A stretch of 64,000 nucleotides of DNA from Christensenella sp964438705 (GCA_964438705.1 CAYTKQ010000015.1:5086-69085), one strand, 5' to 3'; shown: positions 8,093 to 16,688, counted from the stretch's first letter. Notes: a model not told the origin generated them from the letters alone. Made by a program: numbers and translations.

Positions 8093-8133
8093 ATATCTCC
8101 ATAAAGGCTCCCTTTTGAGCGCTTTGGAGTGTG

Positions 8134-8955
8134 TTAGTCATGAGTGGACGTATACGGATGTTTTGCCTCGAGCAGCGCGGGGCCTGATTCCTGCTGCGCC
8201 TCACGGAGCAGTGCGTTTTTATCCACCGCAAATTCCGTCATGTTGGCCCAATAGCGTTTGGGCATATGCGTCATGCGGCAGCGCGGGTTTTCCCGTCCTT
8301 CCACCGCGATGGTATCGTAAAACATGCGCCACAGCGCGCGGAACCGAAGCTCCTCCTCGTCCGGATCGGGCATGGTGAAGCGTTCGATGGGAAAAATCTG
8401 CGTTTTTCCGTTTTCATAGACGAGCGCGTCGCCGTGGGTCTTATCGTAGATCAAAAAATTTTCGTGCGGATACCGTCCGCGAAAGTGCGGGGCGAGGATG
8501 GGCAGCACGTAGTTTTTGGGCGTGATCTCCGCGACGAGCGCTTTGCCGAATATGGAAAAACGGATGAAGCCCGTCAGCAGATGCGCCTCCCCGCCGAGGC
8601 GCTTGACCGCCTTAAACAGCGTGTTGACCGTGTCGTCCGCAAGCATGCGCATCACCTTGGGGCCGTGCTCATACCCCAAACGTAAAAAGCGCAGGATGTG
8701 GGTCTCCTTATCCGGCAGGCAGGTGAGGAACGCCTGCTGCACAAAACCGAGCGCCTCGCGCCCCATCTTTTTGGGGATGGACACAAGCACCCGCCGCGCC
8801 TTTTGCGGGTCGGTCTCCACCAGGCGCGTCTCAAACATCGTGGTTTGGAAATGTTCCGGTCCGCACACCCGCTGCGGCTCCTCTTTGTTTGCAAAGCTTT
8901 CGAACACACAGCACAAAAGCCCTTCAAAGCTCCCGTCGTATTGATAATCGATCAT
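8134..8955 (-). CDS. TIGR03915-type putative DNA-repair partner protein (DUF4130)
   Basis: A 273-residue protein of the family described as the partner of a radical-SAM DNA modification/repair protein. It shows the family's opening (YQYDGSFEGLLCCVFESF), the central GYEHGPKVMRMLADD stretch and the long C-terminal part MFYDTIAVEGRENPRCRMTH with PKRYWANMTEF near the end, which resembles the uracil-DNA-glycosylase-associated DUF4130 domain. The chemistry of the system is not established. Its ATG overlaps the stop of the radical-SAM gene by 4 bases (ATGA), so the two are translationally coupled and probably act together. Confidence 0.85.
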   Translation of the reverse strand: MIDYQYDGSFEGLLCCVFESFANKEEPQRVCGPEHFQTTMFETRLVETDPQKARRVLVSIPKKMGREALGFVQQAFLTCLPDKETHILRFLRLGYEHGPKVMRMLADDTVNTLFKAVKRLGGEAHLLTGFIRFSIFGKALVAEITPKNYVLPILAPHFRGRYPHENFLIYDKTHGDALVYENGKTQIFPIERFTMPDPDEEELRFRALWRMFYDTIAVEGRENPRCRMTHMPKRYWANMTEFAVDKNALLREAQQESGPALLEAKHPYTSTHD

Positions 8956-10274
8956 AGCTGCCCCGTTAGCGCTTTTTGCACGTCCGCCGTCAATGCGGCG
9001 GGCGGCTCAAAGAAAGAGACCTGCTTGCTGCCGTCCGCGGAATAGCCGCTCTGGCGATAGGCAGACAGCGTCTTTTGCGACATCATGGCGCACAGCACCT
9101 CCTCGCCGGAAAACCGCGTAGAGCAGTCCATCCTGTCCCGGCAGGTGATGAAATATTTGGCGCGCTTCAAAACCACGCCCAGCTTTTTGAGCCCCTCGAA
9201 GGTGAGTGACGTGGTGCGCCGGGCCGTGAGGATGCGCCGCGCACTCGTCACGCCGATGCCGGGGACGCGCAGCAGATCTTCGTAGGACGCGCGGTTCACC
9301 TCCAGCGGAAAATTCTCCATGTTGTTGAGCGCCCAGTTGCATTTGGGGTCGATAAAAGGATTGAAGGTGGGGTGCTGTTCGTCTAAAAGCTCGCTCGCCT
9401 TGAACTGGTAAAAGCGCAGCAGCCAGTCGGCCTGATAAAGCCGATGCTCGCGCAGCAGCGGGGGCTTGGTGTCAAGAGACGGAAGCAGGGAGTTTTCCAC
9501 CACGGGGATGTAGGCCGAGAAAAACACGCGCTTCAACTGATATTTTTTGTAGAGACCCTCCGTGAGGTTCAATATCTGAAAATCCGTTTCGGGTGACGCA
9601 CCCACGATCATCTGCGTGCTTTGCCCTGCGGGCGTGAAGCGGGGCGCGTTTTTATAAAGAGCGAGCTCCTGCTTGTTCTGCCGTTTTAAATCGCGGATGA
9701 AGGCCATGGGCTCGAGAACGGAGTCCTTGCTTTTATCCGGGGCAAGTAGCTTTAAGCTGTTTTGCGAGGGCATTTCGATGTTTACGCTCATCCTGTCTGC
9801 GAGCATGCCAAGGCGCGTGATGAGCGCGTCGGACGCGCCGGGGATGGCCTTGGCGTGGATATATCCCGCAAAACGGTATTCCTGCCGCAAAATGCGCAGC
9901 GCTTCGATCATCAGCTCGCACGTGTAATCCGGGCTTTTCACCACACCCGAACTTAAAAATAAGCCCTCGATGTAGTTGCGGCGGTAAAAGTGCATGGTGA
10001 GGTCTGCAAGTTCGCGCGGGGAAAACATCGTGCGCCGCACGTCGTTTGACTTGCGGTTCACGCAGTATTTGCAGTCATACACGCAATAGTTGGTGAGCAG
10101 CACCTTCAAAAGCGAAATACACCGCCCGTCCGCGGCAAAGCTGTGGCAGCAGCCGCCCGACGTCGCGGAGCCGATCTGTCCTTTTTTTGCAACGCGGTCC
10201 GTGCCGCTTGACGTGCATGCCACGTCATATTTTGCGGAATCCGTCAATATCTCAAGCTTTTCGAACAGGTCCAT
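8952..10274 (-). CDS. Radical-SAM putative DNA modification/repair protein (TIGR03916 type) with HhH motif
   Basis: A 440-residue radical S-adenosylmethionine enzyme. The Fe-S cluster Cys triad CxxxCxxC is at residues 64, 68 and 71 (NYCVYDCKYC). The radical-SAM barrel fills residues 55-300. Near residue 320 a helix-hairpin-helix motif (LLRVPGIGVTSARRILTARR) follows, typical of proteins that bind DNA without sequence specificity. This pairing of a radical-SAM barrel with HhH, next to the DUF4130 partner, identifies the rSAM/UDG-linked family. The substrate is unknown; DNA base repair or modification is the family proposal. The ATG has GGGAGG six bases upstream. The pair forms a two-gene operon. 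Confidence 0.88.
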   Translation of the reverse strand: MDLFEKLEILTDSAKYDVACTSSGTDRVAKKGQIGSATSGGCCHSFAADGRCISLLKVLLTNYCVYDCKYCVNRKSNDVRRTMFSPRELADLTMHFYRRNYIEGLFLSSGVVKSPDYTCELMIEALRILRQEYRFAGYIHAKAIPGASDALITRLGMLADRMSVNIEMPSQNSLKLLAPDKSKDSVLEPMAFIRDLKRQNKQELALYKNAPRFTPAGQSTQMIVGASPETDFQILNLTEGLYKKYQLKRVFFSAYIPVVENSLLPSLDTKPPLLREHRLYQADWLLRFYQFKASELLDEQHPTFNPFIDPKCNWALNNMENFPLEVNRASYEDLLRVPGIGVTSARRILTARRTTSLTFEGLKKLGVVLKRAKYFITCRDRMDCSTRFSGEEVLCAMMSQKTLSAYRQSGYSADGSKQVSFFEPPAALTADVQKALTGQL

Positions 10275-10375
10275 CGCGCGCCTCCCGTAGTATTTGATCT
10301 TATCATATCACAGGCGGCGTACAAATGACGGTATTATATCGTTAAAATTTTTGCAGATAAATCAGTGTTGCGCGG

Positions 10376-11260
10376 TCACTGCTGCTTTATGTGGACCTCG
10401 CCCGCGAATAAAGAGGCGAGCAAAGAGAGGCGGCTTGCATCCGGGGCGGAAAAATCCACGCCCGCGTAGGCCATGCCGAGCGCGGGATATTTGGAAACGC
10501 CGTATTGGTGATAAGGAAGCAGCTCGACGCGCTCTACCGGATATTGCCCGAGCAGGCGGGCAAGCTGCCTGAGCTCTGAGATATCGTCGTTTTCGCCGGA
10601 GACGAGCGGCAGACGTACCCATATGCGCGCTCCGCTCCGTTGCAGCCGTTTGAAATTTTCGAGGATACGCGCGTTGCTCTTTCCGGTCAGCGCTTTGTGC
10701 AAACCGGGCGAATATGCTTTCAGGTCGAAAAGGAACAGCCCCACGGCGGGCAGCAGCGCTTCAAAGGAGGAAAAGGGAACGTTGCCGCATGTATCCACGG
10801 CCACGTGAACATTATTTTCCCGCAGCAGCCGAGTCAGCTTGACTGCGAAAGGCGCGTGCAGCAGAGGCTCCCCGCCCGAAAGTGTGACGCCGCCGCCGGA
10901 ATTTTGATAGAAGGCGCTGTCGTCCATCAATTCCGCGACGAGCGCTTCGGGCGAATAAACCCCGCCAACGAGGGAGAGGGCACGCGTGACGCATTTTTTG
11001 ACGCACGCACCGCAGGCGACGCACTTTTTGAACGACAAAGACTGCCCCTTGGCAAACACGCCATTTTCGCATGTTGAGGCGCAAAGGCCACAGCCTGCGC
11101 ACAAAGGGCGTGAGAACCGAAGCTGCGGCTGCGGGCTGATACATTCCGGATTGTGGCACCACTTACACGCAAGGGGACAGCCCTTGAAAAAGACCGTGGT
11201 GCGGATGCCCGGGCCGTCATCCAGCGAGAAGCGCTGGATGTCCGTGACAATCGCCTCCAT
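10376..11260 (-). CDS. Glycyl-radical enzyme activating protein (radical SAM)
   Basis: Activates the neighbouring glycyl-radical enzyme by abstracting hydrogen from its Gly. The radical-SAM CxxxCxxC triad is at residues 28, 32 and 35 (GCPLACKWC). Between it and the rest of the barrel lie two ferredoxin-like 4Fe-4S motifs (CAGCGLCASTC and CVACGACVKKC), the extra clusters found in activases of non-PFL enzymes such as glycerol or choline-type dehydratases/lyases. SGGEP is present. Length is 294 residues from the ATG at 11260, which lies 1 base after the stop of the enzyme gene and is preceded by GGGAGG; an upstream in-frame start would overlap the enzyme gene without a site. Confidence 0.92.
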   Translation of the reverse strand: MEAIVTDIQRFSLDDGPGIRTTVFFKGCPLACKWCHNPECISPQPQLRFSRPLCAGCGLCASTCENGVFAKGQSLSFKKCVACGACVKKCVTRALSLVGGVYSPEALVAELMDDSAFYQNSGGGVTLSGGEPLLHAPFAVKLTRLLRENNVHVAVDTCGNVPFSSFEALLPAVGLFLFDLKAYSPGLHKALTGKSNARILENFKRLQRSGARIWVRLPLVSGENDDISELRQLARLLGQYPVERVELLPYHQYGVSKYPALGMAYAGVDFSAPDASRLSLLASLFAGEVHIKQQ

Positions 11261-11261
11261 A

Positions 11262-13538
11262 TCAGCCTCCCATGCTTTCATACTGCGTACGGGCGATGAT
11301 CTCATTCTGAAGCGTGGGATTCAGCGTCACAAAATAGGCGCTGAACCCCGAAACGCGCACGATGAGATTTTTATAGTTTTCCGGCTCCTTTTGGGCGGCG
11401 ATCAGCGTTTCGCGATCAATGACATTGATCTGTATTTCCATGCCGCCTTTCTGGAAATAGGTGTCGATGAGTGCACGGAAATTTGTCCGGTGTACGGGAT
11501 TGCAGAAAAAGGACGGACTGAATTTCAGATCGAGCACCATTCCGTTGCCAAACCGGGTATGGTCGCAGAGGGTCGCGTCGTTGATCACCGCCGTCGGCCC
11601 CTTTGCGTCCATGCCCTGCACGGGGGAAAGCGCGTTTGCAAGCGATGTGCCCGCAAGCCGCCCATCCGCCGTCGCGCCCGTCAGCCAGCCCATGGAGGCA
11701 TGATGGTATACGCTGTAGTATCCGGGCAGGAAATGAAAACCACGGGTGTTTTCGATGCCCGTGATGACGCCGCTCGCATAATCCACAAGCTCTTGCATGA
11801 GCGCGCCCGCTTCGGGGTCGCCGTTGCCAAACTTCGGACAGCGGTTTTGCGCAAAAGCGCGCAGCGCATCGCAGCCGTCAAAATTTTTGGCGAGTATCTC
11901 CGCAAGGCCGGACAGGGTAACGCGCCTTTCTTCAAACACCAGCGTTTTGATGGCGAGCAGGGAATCGACCACGTTTGCCATTCCCGTATTGTTGAAGGTG
12001 GAGAAACGATACTTTGCGCCTACGTCTCCGGCATCTTTTCCATGCGCGATGCAGTTTTCAAGCGTAAGCGAAAGAAAGAGGGATGGATACGCCTTATGAT
12101 AGACCGAATCGATCACATTGACGGAATGCGCCGCACGGCGGATGTGCCAGGCCAGTTCATCCTTAAACCAGCGGAGCAGGTCGTCAAAATCCCGAACGGA
12201 ATCGAGCGTGCGCGGCGTTTGCAGCAATGAATCGTTTTCGGCGGGAGACGACCGGCCGCATTGCAGCATCCACTCAAGGATCATAGGCCAATTGAGGCGC
12301 ATTTGCTCTGTGTTGGAATATTCCTTGCCTTGTATGCAAGGCTCGACGCATCCCACGAGCGCATAGTCCCAAGCGTCCTTTTCCGATACGCCCGCCGCTT
12401 CACGGGCGCGGATGATCGCTTCGTCGTTGAACAGAGCGGGAAACCCGCTGCCCGTTTGTATGACGCGCATCGTTTCCTCCCACAGCGCATCGTCCATCTC
12501 CCGCGCGTACCGCAGGGACAGGAGCGGCTGATCGAGCCGCACATCGCGGGTGGAGCGAAGGATCATGCGGGTCACATCATTTGCAAAAAAACGGCCGTCC
12601 GGCGTGCATCCGCCGATGGCTACATTTTGGTAGCCGTTTATGATCCCCGCGAGCTTGATGCGCCACGCGTGGATCAGCTCCTGCGCTTCATCCGGGGTGA
12701 TCGATCCGTTTGCGAGATCGTTTTCGTAATAAGGACCAAACAGGCGGTCCATACGTCCCAAGGACATCGAGCCGGAAAGAATCTCAAGCGTCGCCAGCTC
12801 TTGAATGAGCACCGTAAACTGAACGGCTTCAAAAAAAGAGGAGGCCGCGTTATACGCAATGGAGCGGCACGCCGCGCCGATTCTGGAGAGGGTATCCTTT
12901 GGCGCGCCGGGTTTTGAGGCCGCGTCGTCCGCCGCCTGCGCATAGCGAAGGATATAGCTCTGTGCCGCCAAAAGGACGGTTTTCATACCGCGCAGATAAT
13001 CGGTTTCATCCGCCGTTCGTTTGGAATCAAGCAGGGAAGCTTCGATCTCTTCGAGCAGCGCGTCAAAGCCCGTATGCACCACCTTGGAAAAGCCTGTGAT
13101 CACGTGACCGATGGACGTATGCGAATAGAGGCCGCATTCCACACCGGCGACCAGCCTGTGCGCCGCTTCCTGATCCGCCTCGGGCGCATCCGCAAGATAG
13201 GGCGAACAGCTTTCCCATTCGATCCGCGCGTCGCCCGTCGACGGCTCACGCGGAACAGGATGACTGCGGGGGTTAAAATCCTTTGAAAATTCAGCGGGCA
13301 TGGAGCCGGTGAAATCATAATGCTGCAACTGCCCTGCCAGCAGGTCAAAAGGAAGCACACGGACCGGCTTTTTTGCGAGGAAACGCGCATAGGCACGGGA
13401 TTGCTTGAAGCACATGCTTTTATCGCAAAACTCAAGGTAGGTATCCCAGTATATTTTTTTGCGCAGAGAGATGCTTTCGTCGTCAAACCCATCATAGAAG
13501 TGATCGAGCAGCGTTTGGATCGCGGGACCGTAACACAT
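11262..13538 (-). CDS. Glycyl-radical enzyme, dehydratase/lyase class
   Basis: An oxygen-sensitive radical enzyme of about 758 residues. The C-terminal glycyl-radical motif is RVSGFSAYF with the Gly at about residue 731. The catalytic site reads GCVEP with Cys near 397 and Glu near 399; this Cys-x-Glu arrangement marks the eliminating class (glycerol/diol dehydratase, choline lyase, hydroxyproline dehydratase, isethionate lyase), whereas pyruvate formate-lyase has two adjacent Cys. The substrate cannot be read from sequence, and no microcompartment, transporter or alcohol dehydrogenase gene adjoins it. The ATG at 13538 is 8 bases after GGAGG; the ATG at 13544 is too close to it. It forms an operon with its activase. 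Confidence 0.9.
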   Translation of the reverse strand: MCYGPAIQTLLDHFYDGFDDESISLRKKIYWDTYLEFCDKSMCFKQSRAYARFLAKKPVRVLPFDLLAGQLQHYDFTGSMPAEFSKDFNPRSHPVPREPSTGDARIEWESCSPYLADAPEADQEAAHRLVAGVECGLYSHTSIGHVITGFSKVVHTGFDALLEEIEASLLDSKRTADETDYLRGMKTVLLAAQSYILRYAQAADDAASKPGAPKDTLSRIGAACRSIAYNAASSFFEAVQFTVLIQELATLEILSGSMSLGRMDRLFGPYYENDLANGSITPDEAQELIHAWRIKLAGIINGYQNVAIGGCTPDGRFFANDVTRMILRSTRDVRLDQPLLSLRYAREMDDALWEETMRVIQTGSGFPALFNDEAIIRAREAAGVSEKDAWDYALVGCVEPCIQGKEYSNTEQMRLNWPMILEWMLQCGRSSPAENDSLLQTPRTLDSVRDFDDLLRWFKDELAWHIRRAAHSVNVIDSVYHKAYPSLFLSLTLENCIAHGKDAGDVGAKYRFSTFNNTGMANVVDSLLAIKTLVFEERRVTLSGLAEILAKNFDGCDALRAFAQNRCPKFGNGDPEAGALMQELVDYASGVITGIENTRGFHFLPGYYSVYHHASMGWLTGATADGRLAGTSLANALSPVQGMDAKGPTAVINDATLCDHTRFGNGMVLDLKFSPSFFCNPVHRTNFRALIDTYFQKGGMEIQINVIDRETLIAAQKEPENYKNLIVRVSGFSAYFVTLNPTLQNEIIARTQYESMGG

Positions 13539-13764
13539 GGCCATATCCTCCGTATATTGATAATTGGGATTATAGCACGGCTTAAAGGCGGCGGCTATGC
13601 CAACGAGGCAACATATAAAAAAAGGAGGAAAAGTTGTTAAAATAAGCGATATTTATGCATGCGCCATCGGTGTTGCGGCCCCGTCCTTCCGTGCCAAAAC
13701 CGCAGTATTTTTCTATTTTAAGGATTCCGTATCCCGTTCGAAAGAAAATCTTAAGAAACAGGCT

Positions 13765-13793
13765 TTGATAAAGCCTTCCAGATATGGTATAAA
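13765..13793 (+). promoter_or_regulatory. Predicted promoter of zinc-ribbon gene pair
   Basis: TTGATA (13765-13770), 17-base spacer, TATAAA (13788-13793), about 30 bases before the first gene of the pair. The preceding space from 13539 holds an isolated AAAGGAGG with no usable ORF after it and nothing else I can identify. Confidence 0.55.
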
Positions 13794-13826
13794 TAAAGTG
13801 TAATAAACGAAGGGAGCATATTGATT

Positions 13827-14360
13827 ATGATTTGTGAAAAATGTCATCAGGAGTATGATGGGAATATGACGGCCTGCCCATACTGTGGAAACGCGGCTCC
13901 GCAGCAACAGCAGCCCTATCAGCAGCAGGGATATCAACAGCCGCAGCAGCCCTATCAGCAACAACAGGGATATCAGCAGCCGCAGCAGCCCTATCAGCCG
14001 CAGCAGGGATATCAACAGCCGCAGCAGCCTTATCAGCAGCAGGGGTATCAGCAACCGCAGCAGAACGGGTATCAGCCGCAATATACCCAATATCAGCCGG
14101 TGCAGGCGCAAGCATCCAAGAACATGTCTTTGGCTTCGATGATCTGCGGGATCATCGGCCTGATCCTTTGCTGGATCCCGTTTGTGGGCCTTGGGATCAA
14201 CGCGCTGGCAATTATTTTTCATATCCTCTCTAAAAAAGAGGGCCCGAACGGCATGGCGACAGCGGGCCTTGTGTGCGGCATCATCGGCATGATACCGGCG
14301 GTGATCATGACCGTGGCGACAGGAATTGCAATGAGCTTCACCCCATGGTATTGGTATTAA
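13827..14360 (+). CDS. Zinc-ribbon, Gln/Pro/Tyr-repeat, DUF4190-like membrane protein (first of pair)
   Basis: A 177-residue protein in three parts. Residues 3-20 form a zinc ribbon with Cys at 3, 6, 17 and 20. Residues 26-95 are repeats of the type QQPYQQQGYQQPQ, a disordered Gln/Pro/Tyr region. Residues 100-177 hold two hydrophobic helices separated by a short charged loop (SKKEGPNGMATAGLVCGIIG), the pattern of DUF4190 and similar small membrane domains; the Gly-rich helices resemble those of many Bacillota envelope proteins. The ATG at 13827 follows AGGGAG at about 10 bases; an in-frame TTG at 13821 is the alternative start. The role is unknown. A paralogue follows 29 bases downstream. Confidence 0.8.
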   Translation: MICEKCHQEYDGNMTACPYCGNAAPQQQQPYQQQGYQQPQQPYQQQQGYQQPQQPYQPQQGYQQPQQPYQQQGYQQPQQNGYQPQYTQYQPVQAQASKNMSLASMICGIIGLILCWIPFVGLGINALAIIFHILSKKEGPNGMATAGLVCGIIGMIPAVIMTVATGIAMSFTPWYWY

Positions 14361-14389
14361 TATTCTAAGGGAATGAAAGGAAAAAAAGT

Positions 14390-14965
14390 ATGGAATGTAA
14401 ACAATGTCACCAGCAGTATGACGCAAGCATGAGCGCGTGCCCCTATTGCGGCGCGCCCAACGAAGCGCAGGCGCAGTACCAGCAGCCGGCACAGCCCGAA
14501 CAGCCGCAGTATCAGCAGCCGGTACAGCCTGAACAACCGCAGGGTCAGCCGCAGTATCAGCAGCCGGCACAGCCCGAACAACCGCAGGGTCAGCCGCAGT
14601 ATCAGCAGCAACCCTATCAACAGCAGTATCAGCAGCAGTATCAGCCGCCCTATCAGCAGCCGATGCAGCAGGACAACACCGCAAAGGGCATGGCGATCGG
14701 TTCTCTGGTTTGCGGTATCCTCAGCATCCCGTTTTTTATGGTCACCGTGCTCAGCATTATTCTTGGCATTGTGGGCATCGTGCTTGGTATGCAGGCGAAG
14801 AAAAAACTGCCGCAGAATCAGGCGGGCATGGCGACGGGCGGCCTTGTGTGCGGAATCGTAGGTCTTTCACTTGCAATCATTGTGCTTATTGCGGTTCTCG
14901 CATGCGTGTCTACATTATCGTACGGGGCGTATAACTTCCTCGATTCGTTTGACTACTTCTATTGA
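14390..14965 (+). CDS. Zinc-ribbon, Gln/Pro/Glu/Tyr-repeat, DUF4190-like membrane protein (second of pair)
   Basis: A 191-residue paralogue of the preceding protein with the same layout: zinc ribbon with Cys 3, 6, 17 and 20 (MECKQCHQQYDASMSACPYC), a low-complexity region of PAQPEQPQYQQP-type units (residues 28-95), then two membrane helices (AIGSLVCGILSIPFF and TGGLVCGIVGLSLAIIVLI) around a basic loop AKKKLPQNQAGM. The repeat units contain Glu, unlike the first copy, so the linkers have diverged by repeat turnover. The ATG is preceded by GAAAGGAAAA. A strong terminator follows. Both proteins probably lie in the membrane with the ribbon and repeats in the cytoplasm; this is inference. Confidence 0.8.
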   Translation: MECKQCHQQYDASMSACPYCGAPNEAQAQYQQPAQPEQPQYQQPVQPEQPQGQPQYQQPAQPEQPQGQPQYQQQPYQQQYQQQYQPPYQQPMQQDNTAKGMAIGSLVCGILSIPFFMVTVLSIILGIVGIVLGMQAKKKLPQNQAGMATGGLVCGIVGLSLAIIVLIAVLACVSTLSYGAYNFLDSFDYFY

Positions 14966-14976
14966 TCCGCAAAAGC

Positions 14977-15002
14977 AAAGACCCCTGCGGGGGTCTTTTT
15001 TT
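14977..15002 (+). terminator. Intrinsic terminator after zinc-ribbon gene pair
   Basis: AAAGACCCC (14977-14985) pairs with GGGGTCTTT across a four-base loop and is followed by a T run. Confidence 0.85.
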
Positions 15003-15031
15003 GTGCCATAAATTAAAATATAAAAATGTGG

Positions 15032-15084
15032 TTGACATAGTGTGCGGCGCACAGTATAATGCAAGCATGGTGTGCGATACACAC
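15032..15084 (+). promoter_or_regulatory. PadR/HAAS operon promoter with two operators
   Basis: Perfect -35 TTGACA (15032-15037), 17-base spacer, perfect -10 TATAAT (15055-15060). A palindrome GTGTG-CGGCG-CACAG (15040-15054) fills the spacer, and a second, GTGTG-CGATA-CACAC (15070-15084), lies downstream, with centres 30 bases apart. This is the expected layout for strong autorepression by the PadR protein encoded next. Confidence 0.8.
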
Positions 15085-15101
15085 TATTGGAGGTGACACA
15101 T

Positions 15102-15446
15102 ATGGATACGCCCGAAGAGATTTTGAACGGATTGTCGCAGGAACTGCGGCGGGGAACGATCGTGATGTGTGTGCTGGCGCAGCTTAAGGAGCCGCGTTAC
15201 GGTTATTCATTGGTGCAAAGCCTGAACGAAGCAGGCATGCACACGGAGGCAGGCACGCTCTATCCGCTTTTGCGGCGTTTAGAAAAGCAGGGGCTTTTGA
15301 AAAGTGAGTGGGAGACCGACGGCACAAAGCCACGGAAGTATTATGCGATCACGGCGCAGGGAGCAGAGATTTACGCAAAGCTCTTAAAGCAGTGGACAAA
15401 GATGGCGCAGACCATCGAGCGTATGACGGAGGAGGAAACAAAATGA
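15102..15446 (+). CDS. PadR-family transcriptional repressor
   Basis: A 114-residue winged-helix DNA-binding protein. The family segment RRGTIVMCVLAQLKEPRYGY is at residues 16-35, followed by LVQSLNEAGMHTEAGTLYPL with the GTLYPLLRRLEKQGLL recognition helix, the wing at KPRKYYAITAQG, and a short C-terminal dimerisation helix. The start is the ATG at 15102, after GGAGG at about 8 bases. Its stop overlaps the next start (ATGA), so regulator and membrane protein are translationally coupled. In Bacillota this pair is usually autoregulated and responds to envelope or drug stress; the two palindromes upstream are the likely operators. Confidence 0.92.
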   Translation: MDTPEEILNGLSQELRRGTIVMCVLAQLKEPRYGYSLVQSLNEAGMHTEAGTLYPLLRRLEKQGLLKSEWETDGTKPRKYYAITAQGAEIYAKLLKQWTKMAQTIERMTEEETK

Positions 15447-16552
15447 ACACGTGCGAAATGATAGAACGCTATATTTATGAGGTGACACGCAGGCTGCCTC
15501 AGGATCAGCGCGAGGATGTGGGCCGCGAGCTTCGCGGCCTCATCGACGACATGCTGGAGGAGCGGCAGGAAAACGAAAAGACGGAGCAGCAAAACGCGGA
15601 GGACGTGTTAAAAGAGCTGGGCGCGCCCTTTGCCCTTGCGGGAAAATATCGTGGAGAAAAGCGCTATTTGATCGGGCCGGAATATTTCGAGCAATACTGG
15701 TTCGTCTTAAAGCTCGTGCTCATCTGCGTGACGGTTGGAATGGTGATCGCGGCGATCGTGCAGGCGGTAACGCAGGACGTCACGTGGACGGGGATCGTAC
15801 AAAGCCTTGGTGAAGGCAGCGCGCAGGCTGGTATTCCAATGGGAAGCTTTGTTGGAATTGCCGCCTCGACCGTGGGCATGGCGATCGCAAATATCTTCAT
15901 GGGGCTCATACAGGGCTTTGCGTGGGTGACGATCATTTTTGTAATCATCGAGCGCTGCGCGCTGAAGGTAAACATCAAAGAAGCGGTGTCGGACGCGTGG
16001 AAGCCGCAGGATTTGAAGGATATGCCCGTTCCGTCTCAAAAGGCGATCATTAGGCGTGGTGAGTGCATCGCGGGCATCGTGTTTACGGTGGCGGTCATCA
16101 TTTTGTTCAACTTTGTTCCGTTTTTGATGGGCCTGTGGATGCAGGGCACAGACGGAACCGTACATTTTGTCCCGCTGTTCAATCTGGAAACGCTACGCTT
16201 GCTGCTGCCCCTGTTCAATATTTGCTTTGCGCTGGGCATCATCCGCGAGGCGCTGCGCATTGCGGCGGGGCGGCACACCCTGTGGCTGGGGTTTGCGACC
16301 GTTGTGCTCAATGTGATCGCGCTGTTCATCGTCTGCTCTATCTTCTTCAATCCGGCGATCTGGAACGCGGATATGATCAATCAGGCGGCGGCCGTGAATC
16401 CGGGATTTTTCAACATGGGAGAAAGCGAACTCGCGACGATCAGCACCTTCTTCGGTTTCTTCACCCGCTTCTTTGGCTTCATCCTGCTCTTCGCCTTTGT
16501 GCTGGACAGCGTTACCTCGCTTTACAAGGGCATCCGCTACGGGCGGGCATAA
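15443..16552 (+). CDS. HAAS-domain (DUF1700-like) multi-pass membrane protein
   Basis: A 369-residue protein. The first 65 residues form the cytoplasmic HAAS helical domain (YEVTRRLPQDQREDVGRELR, then VLKELGAPFALAGKYR), the usual companion of PadR regulators. After YLIGPEYFEQYWFVLKLVLI, about seven hydrophobic segments follow. The middle region (residues 150-200) is more polar and carries SVSDAWKPQDL-type sequence. The function is unknown; such proteins are thought to act as membrane sensors or partners for the PadR protein. It overlaps padR by 4 bases and is followed by a strong terminator, which closes the two-gene operon. Confidence 0.85.
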   Translation: MNTCEMIERYIYEVTRRLPQDQREDVGRELRGLIDDMLEERQENEKTEQQNAEDVLKELGAPFALAGKYRGEKRYLIGPEYFEQYWFVLKLVLICVTVGMVIAAIVQAVTQDVTWTGIVQSLGEGSAQAGIPMGSFVGIAASTVGMAIANIFMGLIQGFAWVTIIFVIIERCALKVNIKEAVSDAWKPQDLKDMPVPSQKAIIRRGECIAGIVFTVAVIILFNFVPFLMGLWMQGTDGTVHFVPLFNLETLRLLLPLFNICFALGIIREALRIAAGRHTLWLGFATVVLNVIALFIVCSIFFNPAIWNADMINQAAAVNPGFFNMGESELATISTFFGFFTRFFGFILLFAFVLDSVTSLYKGIRYGRA

Positions 16553-16568
16553 AACAAAACAAGCACGC

Positions 16569-16603
16569 AAGAAAAGAGCCGCACCTAAAGCGGCTCTTTT
16601 CTT
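16569..16603 (+). terminator. Intrinsic terminator after PadR/HAAS operon
   Basis: Fourteen-base perfect stem (16569-16582 with 16590-16603) and a 7-base loop; the 3' arm is T-rich (CTCTTTTCTT). Confidence 0.85.
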
Positions 16604-16688
16604 ATGGGCGCTGTCACGCGTATTCAATAAGGCGCTGCCGCCTCTGAACAACGCAATCATTCTTGTGTCTGTCACGTTCCTTGATCTG

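Noticed and set aside
13597..13803. A 68-residue open frame between the glycyl-radical gene and the zinc-ribbon genes, beside AAAGGAGG
   Set aside because: The ribosome-like site lies inside this frame and not before its ATG; the only start after it gives a three-residue peptide.
13890..14070. Repeating CAGCAGCCCTATCAG-type units as a CRISPR array
   Set aside because: The units are in frame within a protein, with no spacers, and encode Gln/Pro/Tyr repeats.
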